Source of the DNA: CAXXOK01 sp963675365
Lineage (GTDB): Bacteria > Bacillota > Clostridia > Christensenellales > Aristaeellaceae
Length of the DNA: 64,000 bases
NCBI GenBank assembly: GCA_963675365.2
Contig: CAXXVA010000001.1
Location: 496,001-560,000, forward strand
Direction: 5' to 3'
A program made the position numbers and the translations under genes. This document shows, piece by piece, positions 33,618 to 43,007 of this stretch; position 1 is the stretch's first letter, and each line of letters starts with the position of its first letter. A model generated the notes under the pieces. That model saw only the letters and a list, made by a program, of their open reading frames with translations, had not been told where the DNA came from and searched no databases.

Positions 33618-35630
33618 TTAATACGCGATCATCGGGATGGTTTCCGGTTTTTCATTCACGGGTTCGCTTTCCAAGAATTTCACGGCGTAGAGCCGCTTGC
33701 CGCTTTCCCGCGCGGCGCGCATCATGACTTCGTTTGGCAGGGAGCAGATATCAAACATCCCGATATTGTAGTTTTCGCCGTCGAATCTGCCCAGGGCGAA
33801 CTGATCGTAGCATTGGAACCAATGGCAGCCGACGCCGTTTGGGTGCGCGGCGGCGCGCTCGGTATAGTAGCGGTAAGCCTTGCCGCGCTCCGCCTGATTT
33901 TTCACGGCTTCCAGCCCCGTGGCGGTTTGGCCCAGGTCCAGCGCGCCGAAGTGGTATTCGCCGATCATGACCGGCAGATCGACCCCGAGGCTTGCGACGC
34001 TGTCCAGCATTTCGGTCGGGTCCACCGCATAGCAGTTGATGGAAAATACATCAAAATACCGCCAGCCCGTCACCAGATCCGGGTCGGAAATCCACGCCCA
34101 GCGCATGCCCAGGTTCATATGGTTGGGATCTGCCGCCCTGCACGCTCTGGAAATCACGCCGACGTAAGCGTCCAGCAGGATGACCGAGAACGCTTTTAAA
34201 TCCATCTTCGCGGCGTCCGACAGCGCCGACGCCTTCCTAATCGGGGTGTTTAAATCAGTAAAGCTCTCAAACGCGCAGTCCCATGCTTTGGATAACGCCT
34301 GCGGCGTTTGGTACTTCTCCGCAAGCCAATGGATCATCTCCCGTTTGCAGGCGCTGGACGCGGAATTGTAAAGCACCTCGTCGGCCAGGATCAGCCCGTC
34401 TACAAACGCCCACGCGGGCTCGTTGCGCAGAAAATAGCCGATCATCAGCGGATCCTCCGCCCGCGCTTTGAGCGCCTGCGCGCAGTCTAAAGCGCTTTCC
34501 CTGTATTCCTCCGAAAGCACGTCGGGGAAATCACGGAAGATTTTAAGCTTCGTGTCCGGGAAGCGGTCGAGCATCGTCACATACGGCAGGGAGATGGTTC
34601 CCAGGCTCTCCGGATCGCTCCAGTTGCCCAGGGTATTGAGCATGCCGTGCTTTAATTGGCGGCTCATGAGCGCCTGCCACCGCGCATGCCAGTTCTCCCC
34701 GAATGTCCGGTACAGGTTTGCCTGCGGGAAGGAAAACAGCGTACAATCCCTGTGACGCGGGGCGTCCCCCAGCGGCCAGTGCATGTGGCGGTACATGGCG
34801 CCGTAGACGGGATCGTCCTCGCCCGGAAGCCAATCCATATACTTTTCCATCGCGTCTACGCGGCAATCGGAACGCACGATCGCGCAATCGGGTCCGACGC
34901 TGAAAAACGCGTTGCCCAGCGGATCGACCAGCGTCCAGCGCCCGTCGACCTTCGCCCGGGTGAAAAAACCCGTGCCTTTCTGTATGTGTCTGCGCAGCGA
35001 TCCGCCGTAGCGGTCCCAGTCCGGATCGGGAAACGCGTCCGGGAGATTCAGCGCATCCTCCAGTTTTCCGCGCATTTCCTCGACGCTTTGCAGCTTCCCC
35101 GGCCAGGCTTTCCGTTTCCACTGCCCCATTTCGTCGATCAGCTTTTCATCAGGCAGGGGGAACGCTTCCGGAAACTCGTCCGTCAGCGTCAGATCGGACA
35201 GGCATAGGGTCACCCCCTGATAACAGGCGGGCATCTCCAGGGTGATCTTTTCCATCGCCGCACGTTCCACGCGCCTGCCATGGCAAACCACCTTCAGCTG
35301 GCCCGGATTCCCCTCCGGGAAGAGGATGCTTGCATCCAGGCGTTGAAGGTCCAGGCAGATTCTCGCGCGCAGCTTCGGCAGGATGCCGAAGCGCATGAAA
35401 AAGGCGGCGTTCGTGTCGCCCGCCTTTTCAAATACGTTGAGGTTGAGGATCAGACTGTGATCTTCCATGCATTCGGCGTCGAACACCAGATAGCGTTCCT
35501 CACGGCCCGCGATTGCCGAAACATCCAGCCCGCCGCCCTCTTTCCCGATCGAAAGCGTCGTCATGGCCTGTTCGCGGGTCTGTATGGTGGATTGGTGCAG
35601 AAGTTCCCGTGAAATTTGGATTGTTTTCAT
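33618..35630 (-). CDS. Glycoside hydrolase, clan GH-A-like (beta-agarase/beta-galactosidase-like)
   Basis: Cytoplasmic enzyme of 670 residues without a signal peptide. An N-terminal beta region (about 1-220) precedes a TIM barrel that starts near GRWTLVDPLGNAFFSVGPD. Likely acid/base Glu404 in RNEPAW and nucleophile Glu558 in MIGEYHFGA fit clan GH-A. The nearest family I can suggest is GH50-like agarase, but this is uncertain. ATG 35630 follows AGGAG. It lies 27 bases after the GH2 gene in the LacI-controlled operon, so it probably cleaves oligosaccharides brought in by the adjacent importer. Confidence 0.75.
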   Translation of the reverse strand: MKTIQISRELLHQSTIQTREQAMTTLSIGKEGGGLDVSAIAGREERYLVFDAECMEDHSLILNLNVFEKAGDTNAAFFMRFGILPKLRARICLDLQRLDASILFPEGNPGQLKVVCHGRRVERAAMEKITLEMPACYQGVTLCLSDLTLTDEFPEAFPLPDEKLIDEMGQWKRKAWPGKLQSVEEMRGKLEDALNLPDAFPDPDWDRYGGSLRRHIQKGTGFFTRAKVDGRWTLVDPLGNAFFSVGPDCAIVRSDCRVDAMEKYMDWLPGEDDPVYGAMYRHMHWPLGDAPRHRDCTLFSFPQANLYRTFGENWHARWQALMSRQLKHGMLNTLGNWSDPESLGTISLPYVTMLDRFPDTKLKIFRDFPDVLSEEYRESALDCAQALKARAEDPLMIGYFLRNEPAWAFVDGLILADEVLYNSASSACKREMIHWLAEKYQTPQALSKAWDCAFESFTDLNTPIRKASALSDAAKMDLKAFSVILLDAYVGVISRACRAADPNHMNLGMRWAWISDPDLVTGWRYFDVFSINCYAVDPTEMLDSVASLGVDLPVMIGEYHFGALDLGQTATGLEAVKNQAERGKAYRYYTERAAAHPNGVGCHWFQCYDQFALGRFDGENYNIGMFDICSLPNEVMMRAARESGKRLYAVKFLESEPVNEKPETIPMIAY

Positions 35631-35657
35631 ACTGCTCCTATCCCGATATTCGGGGCG

Positions 35658-37904
35658 TTAAAGGGTCAGCGTGACCGGCGGTAGTCCATCCGCCGTCAGC
35701 CGCAGTTCCGTCGCGCCGGTTTTGCGCACATACACGATCGCCCGGCCATGCCAGGTCGGCCTTGTTGCGCTTGCATAGCTAGTGAGGTCCCTCGCGCAGC
35801 CGTTTTCGATTCCCATGAATTCCCCGTCTCCGGATACTTCGCACGTCAGCTGCCGGTCGTCCGTCATGGCGATCCGCCCGTCCAAGTCCAGCAGGGAAAC
35901 TTCAATCTGGCGCATGGCGTCGGCCGGTCCCGGCCATACGTTCACGGAAAGCGTCGCGGCTTTGCCCGTCGTGATCAGGGCGTCCGTCGCGGTCTCTTCG
36001 CCCTTTGCGCAGACCACCGAAAGCTCACCCGGCGCAAACGGCGCCCGGAAGCTCGCGATACAGGTTTCGCCGACGGGCTTTGATTCCAGCACACGGCCGT
36101 TGAGCATCAGCGTCGCTTGATCTCCGTTGGTCAGCACGAGGATATCTTTCAGCTCGCCTTCCCCGCCCGCCCAGATAAAATTGGCGTTCCAGAATTCTTC
36201 CGCATTACCGATCGTCAGCTTTGCCGTGAGCGCGTCCGTCCACAGCGCTTTGCGCAGATAGAACAGCGGTTTCACATATCCCGCCATGTCCAAAAGTCCC
36301 GGCTCCGCCGCCCGGATGGGCCAGCCGAAACACTCGCCGAGGTAATCCACGCCCGTCCAGAGAAACTGCCCGCTGATGAACGGATTGTGCTTGACGGCAA
36401 GCCAGTTTTCGGGCTCGTGCCTGTTTTCCGAGCCCATCAGGATATGACCCGGATAGTTCCGGTGGTCTTCCCGGTAGAGCTCTTCTTTATAATTGTAGCC
36501 GACCACATCCAGCTGCTGCGCGTACCCGATCAGATTGCTGATTTCGGGCATAGCAAGCGCCGCGGTTACGGGACGGGTCGTATCGTTCTCTTTCACAATG
36601 GCCGCAAGCTCTTTGGCAACCGTCGTCAGGCGGCCGATATACGGTTTATCGGGATTGTACAGAAGCTCATGTACCGGCTTGTCCCGGTCGTTGTTCCCCT
36701 CGGCCTGCATAAACAACGGATGCACATAGGGATCGTTGGGGTAGTCGATTTCGTTGCCGATGGACCACAGAATCACGCACGGGTGGTTGCGGTCGCGCCG
36801 GACCAGATCCTCAAGATCGCGGCGGTGCCAGACCGGAAAATCGTCGGAATAGCCGTTGAGTTTGGGCGGATACACGTTGTGCCCCTGCCACCATTTGTTT
36901 TTACAGCCTTCCCATTCGTCGAACGCTTCGTCGATCGCCAAAAAGCCAAGCTCGTCGCACAGGTCCAGCAAATGGGAGTCCGGCGGATTATGGCTGCAGC
37001 GGACGGCGTTCACACCCGCTTCCCTGAGTTTTTTCAGGCGGCGCAGCCAAATTTCTTTGGGCACGGCGGCGCCGAGCACACCCGCGTCGTGGTGCAGGCA
37101 CACGCCCTTGAGTTTCATGTTGATATCGTTGAGAAAAAACCCTTCGTCCGCGTCAAAGCGGAACGTACGAATGCCAAACGGTATTTCCAGTCTGTCCGTT
37201 TCCGCACTATTTGAAAAAACGGACGCGACAAGCGTATACAGGTAGGGAGTATCAGGCGACCACAGCTTCGGATTTGCTACAGTAAGCGTGTCCGTCCCTT
37301 CCGCGACCGTTTGCCCCATATGGTCTTTGAGAACGCAGCGAAGCTCCGCGTCCCCCGCCGTCTCGGCGGTTACGCGTATGGCCGCGCGCTTCGTATCCGC
37401 CTTTTCCGTAAAGGCAAACACGCCGTCCTGCACAAAGTGTGCGGGCGAGCACAGGGTCAGCGTCACGTCGCGGTAGATGCCGTTGCCGGTAAACCACCGG
37501 GAATCCGCAAGCTCCTGATGTTCGCAGCGCACGCTGATCACGTTATCGCCCTCGATAGCGAACTCCGTAATATCATAGGTAAACGTCGCGTAGCCGAACG
37601 GGCGCATTCCCAGATAATTGGAATTGATCCAAACCCTGGAGTGCCTGTACACGCCGCCGAAGGTAATGTAAACCTTGCGGTCCTTAAGTTCCTTAAGCGT
37701 AAAGCGCTTGCGGTACCAGCCGATACCGCCGGGCAGGTACCCCGTGCCGCTGGAACAGGCTTGATCAAACGGAAGCGAAACAGACCAGTCGTGCGGAAGG
37801 GTGACGGTCTTCCACGATTCGTCATCATACCCTTTGAAATACGCCTGTGCTTGATCTCCCAACGCAAACCGCCAGCCGGTATTCAATTGGATCGATGTTC
37901 TCAT
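35658..37904 (-). CDS. GH2 beta-galactosidase-like glycoside hydrolase
   Basis: 748 residues, no signal peptide. Order: GH2 sugar-binding jelly roll (about 1-150), Ig-like domain, TIM barrel with catalytic acid/base Glu385 in WSIGNEID and nucleophile Glu493 in MGSEN, then C-terminal beta domains. GH2 includes beta-galactosidases, beta-glucuronidases and beta-mannosidases; I prefer beta-galactosidase-like without proof. ATG 37904 has AAAGGAG 7 bases upstream. Downstream of the importer's binding-protein gene, separated by a strong hairpin. Confidence 0.9.
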   Translation of the reverse strand: MRTSIQLNTGWRFALGDQAQAYFKGYDDESWKTVTLPHDWSVSLPFDQACSSGTGYLPGGIGWYRKRFTLKELKDRKVYITFGGVYRHSRVWINSNYLGMRPFGYATFTYDITEFAIEGDNVISVRCEHQELADSRWFTGNGIYRDVTLTLCSPAHFVQDGVFAFTEKADTKRAAIRVTAETAGDAELRCVLKDHMGQTVAEGTDTLTVANPKLWSPDTPYLYTLVASVFSNSAETDRLEIPFGIRTFRFDADEGFFLNDINMKLKGVCLHHDAGVLGAAVPKEIWLRRLKKLREAGVNAVRCSHNPPDSHLLDLCDELGFLAIDEAFDEWEGCKNKWWQGHNVYPPKLNGYSDDFPVWHRRDLEDLVRRDRNHPCVILWSIGNEIDYPNDPYVHPLFMQAEGNNDRDKPVHELLYNPDKPYIGRLTTVAKELAAIVKENDTTRPVTAALAMPEISNLIGYAQQLDVVGYNYKEELYREDHRNYPGHILMGSENRHEPENWLAVKHNPFISGQFLWTGVDYLGECFGWPIRAAEPGLLDMAGYVKPLFYLRKALWTDALTAKLTIGNAEEFWNANFIWAGGEGELKDILVLTNGDQATLMLNGRVLESKPVGETCIASFRAPFAPGELSVVCAKGEETATDALITTGKAATLSVNVWPGPADAMRQIEVSLLDLDGRIAMTDDRQLTCEVSGDGEFMGIENGCARDLTSYASATRPTWHGRAIVYVRKTGATELRLTADGLPPVTLTL

Positions 37905-37926
37905 GGTGATGCTCCTTTGGGTAACC

Positions 37927-37954
37927 GGGGCTTGCAAACAGGTTTGCAAGCCCC
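37927..37954 (-). terminator. Strong intercistronic hairpin between binding-protein and GH2 genes
   Basis: Perfect 13-bp stem GGGGCTTGCAAAC / GTTTGCAAGCCCC with a 2-base loop and no T tract. It probably stabilises the upstream binding-protein mRNA or attenuates transcription rather than ending it. Confidence 0.65.
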
Positions 37955-37989
37955 GTATGTCGGTCAATATCCAAACTTACCGTCTTTGA

Positions 37990-39552
37990 TTAGTTGCCGT
38001 AGACTGCGTCGATCTGGCGCTGTACTTCCGCCATCACGGTCTCAATACCCGCGTCCTGCAGGGCCTGACGGAATTCCGCGACGTAGGCCACGGGATCGTC
38101 CATCTTGCCGAAGGTGATAACAGGCATATAGGTGTTGTAGACGTTGGTGACGTTATCCAGTTCCACGGAGATCGGATCGGTATCGAACACGAGCTTGCCG
38201 TAGGGGTAGTCGATCTTGACGGGATTATACTCTTCCACGAGCATGGCGTCGTATGCATCCCAGTCCACTTCGGAGCTTCTGATCTCCAGATCGTCGTTGC
38301 GGCCCCACCAGTAGTCAAAGCTCACACCATCGGTGCTGTCGTCCAGATACGTATCGGGGCGGGCCAGGAAGCCGTCTACCACAATATACTGCTCGCCTTC
38401 GATGCCGTAGTTGAACAGATCGTAGAAGGTCTTGTCGTTACGGATGAGGTCGTAAACCATCAGAGCACGCTCGGGGTTCTTGCTCTGGCCGGCAACCGCC
38501 ATCGCGCCGTGGGTGATGTTCAGCGAGACAAGCGAACCGGATTCTTTACCAAACCAGTAGAAGCGAAGATCGCTGCCGGCTTGTTTTTTCTCCATCCTGG
38601 TACGTTCTGTACGCCAGGTCTGCGTATGGTGCTGATAAGCGCCGGACAGGCCGGTCTCCAGCAGGTCTCTCTGATCGCCGGTGTAGTTGAGCACGTCCTC
38701 GCGCCAGTAGCCGGCTTCCGCCCAGGCTTTCTGCTGCGTGGCGAAGTTCACCAGCGAATCGCCCTCCAAGAAGCTGCGGGACAGGGTGTAGAGATTATCC
38801 TTGGTGCCGTAGAACAGCGCTACGGGCAGGCCTTCGATGGCAACCAGGCCATCCTTGTCGGTCAGGTAGCCGCCGGCAACCTGCGGAGAATAGGAGGAGC
38901 CGCTGCCGTCCGCATCCCACGGCACGACGTCAGGATAGGTATCCTTGACGTACTGGAAGTATACGCCCAGCTCGTCCCAATTGTTGATCACGCCGCCCTC
39001 AAGGCCGGCGGCAGTCGCCCAATCGCCGCGGTACATGAAGCCGTGGTTGGTCCACTGCGCGTAATTGTCTTCGGGAGCAAAGTAGATCTCACCGTCGTAT
39101 TTGCACATATCCCAGTGCGCCGCCGATACGGATTCATAGGTCATCGGTGCATAGGTCGCGAGCATTTCCTCGCTCAGGGGCATAAAGCCGCCGTTGCGGG
39201 CATTGTCCCAGGCATACAGCCAGTCGGTCGCGGTGCCGACCAGGTCGATGGAGCCGTCCTGCATGGCAAGGGCGAGCTGATACTTCGTCTGCCAGTCCGC
39301 CCACTCGATCCATTGGATACGGAGCTCGGCATTGATGGCCGCGGTGAGCTTTTCGTTGAATACCGCGAGCACTTCATCGGTCTTGTTGGTGGGAACGTTG
39401 CCGGTCACCAGCATCGTGATTACAACGTGTTCCGAGGTATCAACGCCCGGGAACCAAGCGGCGTAATCCGTGTCGGTTCCCTCAGCAAACGCTGCCGGCG
39501 CCAGGGAGAGCAGCATTGCCAGAACCATGAGTAACGTTACAAGTTTTTTCAT
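37990..39552 (-). CDS. Extracellular sugar-binding protein, CUT1 importer
   Basis: Solute-binding protein of 520 residues of the LplA/YtcQ-like family 1 type, binding an oligosaccharide for import. Signal peptide about 1-22 (MKKLVTLLMVLAMLLSLAPAAFAEG) ends at AFA and has no lipobox Cys, unlike most Gram-positive binding proteins. ATG 39552 follows AAGGAGG at 8 bases. Third gene of a minus-strand operon: permease 1, permease 2, binding protein, then the GH2 and GH-A enzymes. Confidence 0.92.
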   Translation of the reverse strand: MKKLVTLLMVLAMLLSLAPAAFAEGTDTDYAAWFPGVDTSEHVVITMLVTGNVPTNKTDEVLAVFNEKLTAAINAELRIQWIEWADWQTKYQLALAMQDGSIDLVGTATDWLYAWDNARNGGFMPLSEEMLATYAPMTYESVSAAHWDMCKYDGEIYFAPEDNYAQWTNHGFMYRGDWATAAGLEGGVINNWDELGVYFQYVKDTYPDVVPWDADGSGSSYSPQVAGGYLTDKDGLVAIEGLPVALFYGTKDNLYTLSRSFLEGDSLVNFATQQKAWAEAGYWREDVLNYTGDQRDLLETGLSGAYQHHTQTWRTERTRMEKKQAGSDLRFYWFGKESGSLVSLNITHGAMAVAGQSKNPERALMVYDLIRNDKTFYDLFNYGIEGEQYIVVDGFLARPDTYLDDSTDGVSFDYWWGRNDDLEIRSSEVDWDAYDAMLVEEYNPVKIDYPYGKLVFDTDPISVELDNVTNVYNTYMPVITFGKMDDPVAYVAEFRQALQDAGIETVMAEVQRQIDAVYGN

Positions 39553-39619
39553 CGCGATTTCCTCCTTAAAAATATATGATCTTGTGCCTTTCACACAGCA
39601 CAATAATCCAATGGGACGC

Positions 39620-40540
39620 CTACCCTTTGACCGAGCCGACCGTCAGGCCGGCGACGAAATACTTCTGCACAAAGGGATAGGCAAAAATGATCGGGCCGGT
39701 CGCAAGGACAGCGGTCGCCATTTTCAGGGTCTCGGCCGGAAGATCCTGTACGACGATATTTGAGGATGCGACCGAGTTTTTCAGCGAAGCGACGGTGTTT
39801 ACGATGTTATACAGGTGATATTGCAAAGGCCGGTACTTGACGATCGTCGTTAAAAACAGCGAGGAGAAGTACCACTCGTTCCAGTAGCCCAGCGCAATGA
39901 ACAGACCGATGGTCGCAAGCGCGGGGGTCATCGACGGCATAATCAGCTTATAAAAGATGGTGAAGTCCCCGGCGCCGTCGATCTTTCCGGATTCGGTGAT
40001 TTCATGCGGGATGGCCTTGACAAAGTTCTTCATCAATATGATCAGCCACGGGTTCATTAAAAGCGGCAAAAGTACGGCGAGGTAGTTATCCTTCAGCCCG
40101 TAGAATTTGACCATGACGTAATAAAACGGCACCAGTCCGGCGGTGAACAGCGAGGTGAAGTAAATAAAAAACGAGATTTTGTTGCGCAGACGGAAATCCT
40201 TGCGCTGCAGGGCGTAGCCGGTCATCGAAACCACAAACAAACCGACCAGCGTACCAATAGCCGTCATGGCGATGGTAACGATGTAAGAGCCGATCAGCAG
40301 ATCGGGGTTGTTGAGAATCAGGTTATAGGAACGAAGAGATGCCACCGCGGGCCACAGGGTAAACCCCGTACGGCGGATCGAGCCTTCGTCGGCGAACGAG
40401 GACGCGATAATCAGCCAGAACGGGATAATGCAGGCGATTGCGAACAGGGAAACAAAGACATAGGTAAATCCGCGGATGGTGCGATCCGTCCAGTCGATTT
40501 TCAGGTGGCTGAGCCTTCCGTTGGTTTTGTCTTTCGCCAT
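39620..40540 (-). CDS. Sugar ABC importer permease, LplC/YtcP type
   Basis: Membrane subunit of 306 residues with six predicted helices. The EAA loop reads EITESGKIDGAGDFTIFYKLIMP, the site that contacts the ATPase. The C-terminus ends GLTVGSVKG, typical of CUT1 permeases. ATG 40540 has GGAGAAGGAG upstream. No ATPase is encoded in the operon, so a shared MsmX-type ATPase elsewhere is likely. Confidence 0.93.
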   Translation of the reverse strand: MAKDKTNGRLSHLKIDWTDRTIRGFTYVFVSLFAIACIIPFWLIIASSFADEGSIRRTGFTLWPAVASLRSYNLILNNPDLLIGSYIVTIAMTAIGTLVGLFVVSMTGYALQRKDFRLRNKISFFIYFTSLFTAGLVPFYYVMVKFYGLKDNYLAVLLPLLMNPWLIILMKNFVKAIPHEITESGKIDGAGDFTIFYKLIMPSMTPALATIGLFIALGYWNEWYFSSLFLTTIVKYRPLQYHLYNIVNTVASLKNSVASSNIVVQDLPAETLKMATAVLATGPIIFAYPFVQKYFVAGLTVGSVKG

Positions 40541-40556
40541 AATCTCCTTCTCCTTT

Positions 40557-41534
40557 CTAGAACAGCGCGTAGTCCGGCTCGATGCGGCGGACGACGGTGT
40601 TAGCCAGCATCACGATGCCAAACCCGACCACGGACTGGAACAGGCCGACTGCGCTGCCCTGGGAGAAGTTGAAGTTGTTCATAAGCGCGCGGTACACGTA
40701 GGTCTCGATGATATCGGTTGTTTTGAACAATACGGAGTTATTGCCGACCAGGTTATAGAACAGTCCGAAATTACCGCGGATGATGCCGCCCATCGCGAAC
40801 AGAAGCAGGATGATGACCGTTGGTTTCAGGCTTGGAAGCATAATGTAGCGGATGCGCTGGAAGCCGTTGGCGCCGTCTACGGTGGCGGCTTCGATCATCG
40901 ATTCGTCGATGGAGGTAATGGCCGCGAAATAAATGATCGTTCCGTACCCTGTGGTCTGCCACAGGTTGACCGCCACGATGATGAACGGCCACGCCGAAGC
41001 CTGCGAGTAGAGCTTTGGCATGGTGCCGCCCGCCGCGCGGACCAGGGATGAGATAAATCCGTAATCATAGTTGATCAGGTTATACACCAAAAGGCTGACC
41101 AGAACGGTGGAGATGAAATACGGAAGAAACATCATCGACTGGGTCAGCTTTTTAAACTTGCGGGACCGCACCTCGTTTAAAAGGATCGCAAACGTGATCT
41201 GAAAGAAATTGCCCAGCAGGATAAACGCGAGGTTGTACAGGATGGTGTTGCGCAATAAAAGCGTCAGCTGCCCCGAAGTAAACAGGAAGGCGAAGTTTTT
41301 AAAGCCGACAAACGGGCTGCCGAATATACCCTTGATATAGTTGAATTTGGTAAAGGCGATGTAACTGAACGGCATGGGGATATAGGAAAACGCGATGAAG
41401 AACAGGATCGCCGGCAGGCACATGAACAGCAGCGTTTTGCTCTGCACCGTATTTTTCCAAAGCGACGTCCTCCGAACCTTTCGGGTCAAAGCGCCATCAT
41501 CGATTTTCTTCTTCCAAAACAGGGTTCTCTGCAA
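40557..41534 (-). CDS. Sugar ABC importer permease, LplB/YteP type
   Basis: First gene of the operon, 325 residues, six membrane helices with EAA loop SMIEAATVDGANGFQRIRYI. The frame is open to an ATG at 41588, but that codon overlaps the promoter's -10 region; TTG 41534 has GAGGTG 6 bases upstream and lies below the promoter and operator. I therefore take TTG as the start. Pairs with the LplC-type permease to form the channel. Confidence 0.9.
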   Translation of the reverse strand: MQRTLFWKKKIDDGALTRKVRRTSLWKNTVQSKTLLFMCLPAILFFIAFSYIPMPFSYIAFTKFNYIKGIFGSPFVGFKNFAFLFTSGQLTLLLRNTILYNLAFILLGNFFQITFAILLNEVRSRKFKKLTQSMMFLPYFISTVLVSLLVYNLINYDYGFISSLVRAAGGTMPKLYSQASAWPFIIVAVNLWQTTGYGTIIYFAAITSIDESMIEAATVDGANGFQRIRYIMLPSLKPTVIILLLFAMGGIIRGNFGLFYNLVGNNSVLFKTTDIIETYVYRALMNNFNFSQGSAVGLFQSVVGFGIVMLANTVVRRIEPDYALF

Positions 41535-41552
41535 ATATAACACCTCGATTTT

Positions 41553-41564
41553 GAAAACGTTTAC
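41553..41564. promoter_or_regulatory. LacI-type operator at the importer promoter
   Basis: GAAAACGTTTAC, containing the palindrome AAACGTTT, lies just downstream of the -10 box. The same core occurs in front of the adjacent lacI gene (41739-41749). Confidence 0.75.
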
Positions 41565-41572
41565 TTTTCTAA

Positions 41573-41601
41573 AATATATCGCGTTCATTTCTGTTTGTCA
41601 A
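41573..41601 (-). promoter_or_regulatory. Promoter of the importer/glycosidase operon
   Basis: Perfect TTGACA (41601-41596), 17-base spacer, TATATT (41578-41573) on the minus strand, about 40 bases upstream of the TTG start. Confidence 0.8.
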
Positions 41602-41738
41602 CACCTTTTGTAAATTATGGCGATAATTTAATGATATGATTACATGATTAATGCCAAAATCGCATAACTCCGTATTGTTCCTATCTTCAAACGCTTCAAA
41701 TATTCTTAACATTATCAATGTGCCCGCACATGTTTTGA

Positions 41739-41749
41739 TAAACGTTTTC
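41739..41749. promoter_or_regulatory. LacI-type operator upstream of lacI
   Basis: TAAACGTTTTC, 11 bases identical to the reverse complement of the importer operator except at the ends, 131 bases upstream of the lacI start. Suggests autoregulation. The rest of the 345-base gap 41535-41879 shows no gene. Confidence 0.65.
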
Positions 41750-41879
41750 ATTCTATGTTGCGTTTTACGGATTTCAATAGTAAAATAGACGTACTGCGGC
41801 AAGAATAAGCCCGGATTCCCTTGTCCGGCAACGGAAAAAGGCCGCTCCATACTTACAATACGGCTGTACAGGGAGAGCT

Positions 41880-42929
41880 ATGGTAAACAGCAAGATCAAC
41901 ATTTTTGATATAGCCAACGAAGCCGGCGTATCGATCGCTACGGTTTCGCGCGCGTTAAGCAATACGCCAAACATGAACTCGGCCAAGCAGCGCAAAGTGC
42001 TGGAGGTCGTGCAAAAGTATAATTATAAGCCGAGCGTCGCCGCCAGAGGACTGAACCAGGGGCATTCCAAGCTGATCTCCATCGGCCTGCCAGAAATCGC
42101 CCATCCGTTTTACAGCGAGCTGTTTTCCGCCGCTGCGGACGAGGCCAGAGCCAACGGCTATTCGCTGATTCTCTCCCGCATCCCCGACAGCATCAGCGGA
42201 TATCAGTCGTTTTTAGACCAGCTGATCGAACGCCGTCCCGACGGCGTGATCCTGGCCGGAGGTATGGTTGAGGACGATAAAGGCAAGGATCGCCTCACGG
42301 TGCTCAACCATCTGCGCAACTATATGCCCATCGTGCTGATCGGCGATCCGCTGGATAGCTTCCCCTGCGTATACATTTCCGGCGATATGCACGAAAGCGC
42401 GGCGATTACCGTGCGCCACCTGAACGCGCTGGGGCACAAGCGCATCGCGTTTCTGGGCGGCAAGCTGCAAAAACGCGGTTCCAGCAAACGCGAACAGGGG
42501 TACCACGACGAAATGGTCAACCTGGGCCTGGAAGAAAACATCTATGTACAGCTGGAGTCCGGCTACAATCTGGAAGACGGCGCTATCGGCATCCAAAAGC
42601 TGCTGTCCGAGTCCGAGCCCGCCAAGCGCCCCACCGCGGTGATCGCCATCAACGATCTGGTCGCCATGGGCATCCTGCGGTATCTAAACAGCGCTGGCAT
42701 CCGCGTACCGGATGATATCGCGGTGGTCGGCTGCGATAACCAGTTTTTCACCTCCTATACCAATCCGCCGCTGACGACCATCGACCTGCACATCTCCGAG
42801 CTCGGCCGCCGCGCGATGACCTACCTTCTGCATTGGGAAAAGGGGCAGAATTTTTTCCACAAAACCCAAACCAATCTCATCGTGCGCGAATCCTGCGGCG
42901 TCAAGCTGGGCCGGCGGAAGATACTATGA
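41880..42929 (+). CDS. LacI-family transcriptional regulator
   Basis: 349 residues: N-terminal helix-turn-helix (FDIANEAGVSIATVSRALSN) and hinge helix, then the periplasmic-binding-protein-like sensor domain (from about residue 65) with VAIINDLVAMG-type and DDIAVVGCDNQ motifs. ATG 41880 follows GGGAG. It is divergent from the importer/GH2 operon and flanked by matching operators, so it should repress both in the absence of a sugar inducer. Confidence 0.94.
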   Translation: MVNSKINIFDIANEAGVSIATVSRALSNTPNMNSAKQRKVLEVVQKYNYKPSVAARGLNQGHSKLISIGLPEIAHPFYSELFSAAADEARANGYSLILSRIPDSISGYQSFLDQLIERRPDGVILAGGMVEDDKGKDRLTVLNHLRNYMPIVLIGDPLDSFPCVYISGDMHESAAITVRHLNALGHKRIAFLGGKLQKRGSSKREQGYHDEMVNLGLEENIYVQLESGYNLEDGAIGIQKLLSESEPAKRPTAVIAINDLVAMGILRYLNSAGIRVPDDIAVVGCDNQFFTSYTNPPLTTIDLHISELGRRAMTYLLHWEKGQNFFHKTQTNLIVRESCGVKLGRRKIL

Positions 42930-42934
42930 TCCTT

Positions 42935-42979
42935 CATAACAAACCCCCTGAGCACTTAGGGCTCAGGGGGTTTGTTATG
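42935..42979. terminator. Long bidirectional terminator
   Basis: Perfect 19-bp stem CATAACAAACCCCCTGAGC paired with its complement ending at 42979, loop of 7 bases, just after lacI and before the convergent YARHG gene. The AACAAAC/GTTTGTT arms supply U-rich tracts in both directions. Confidence 0.85.
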
Positions 42980-43007
42980 CATTGGGAAATCGCTGTGCGA
43001 TTAATCT

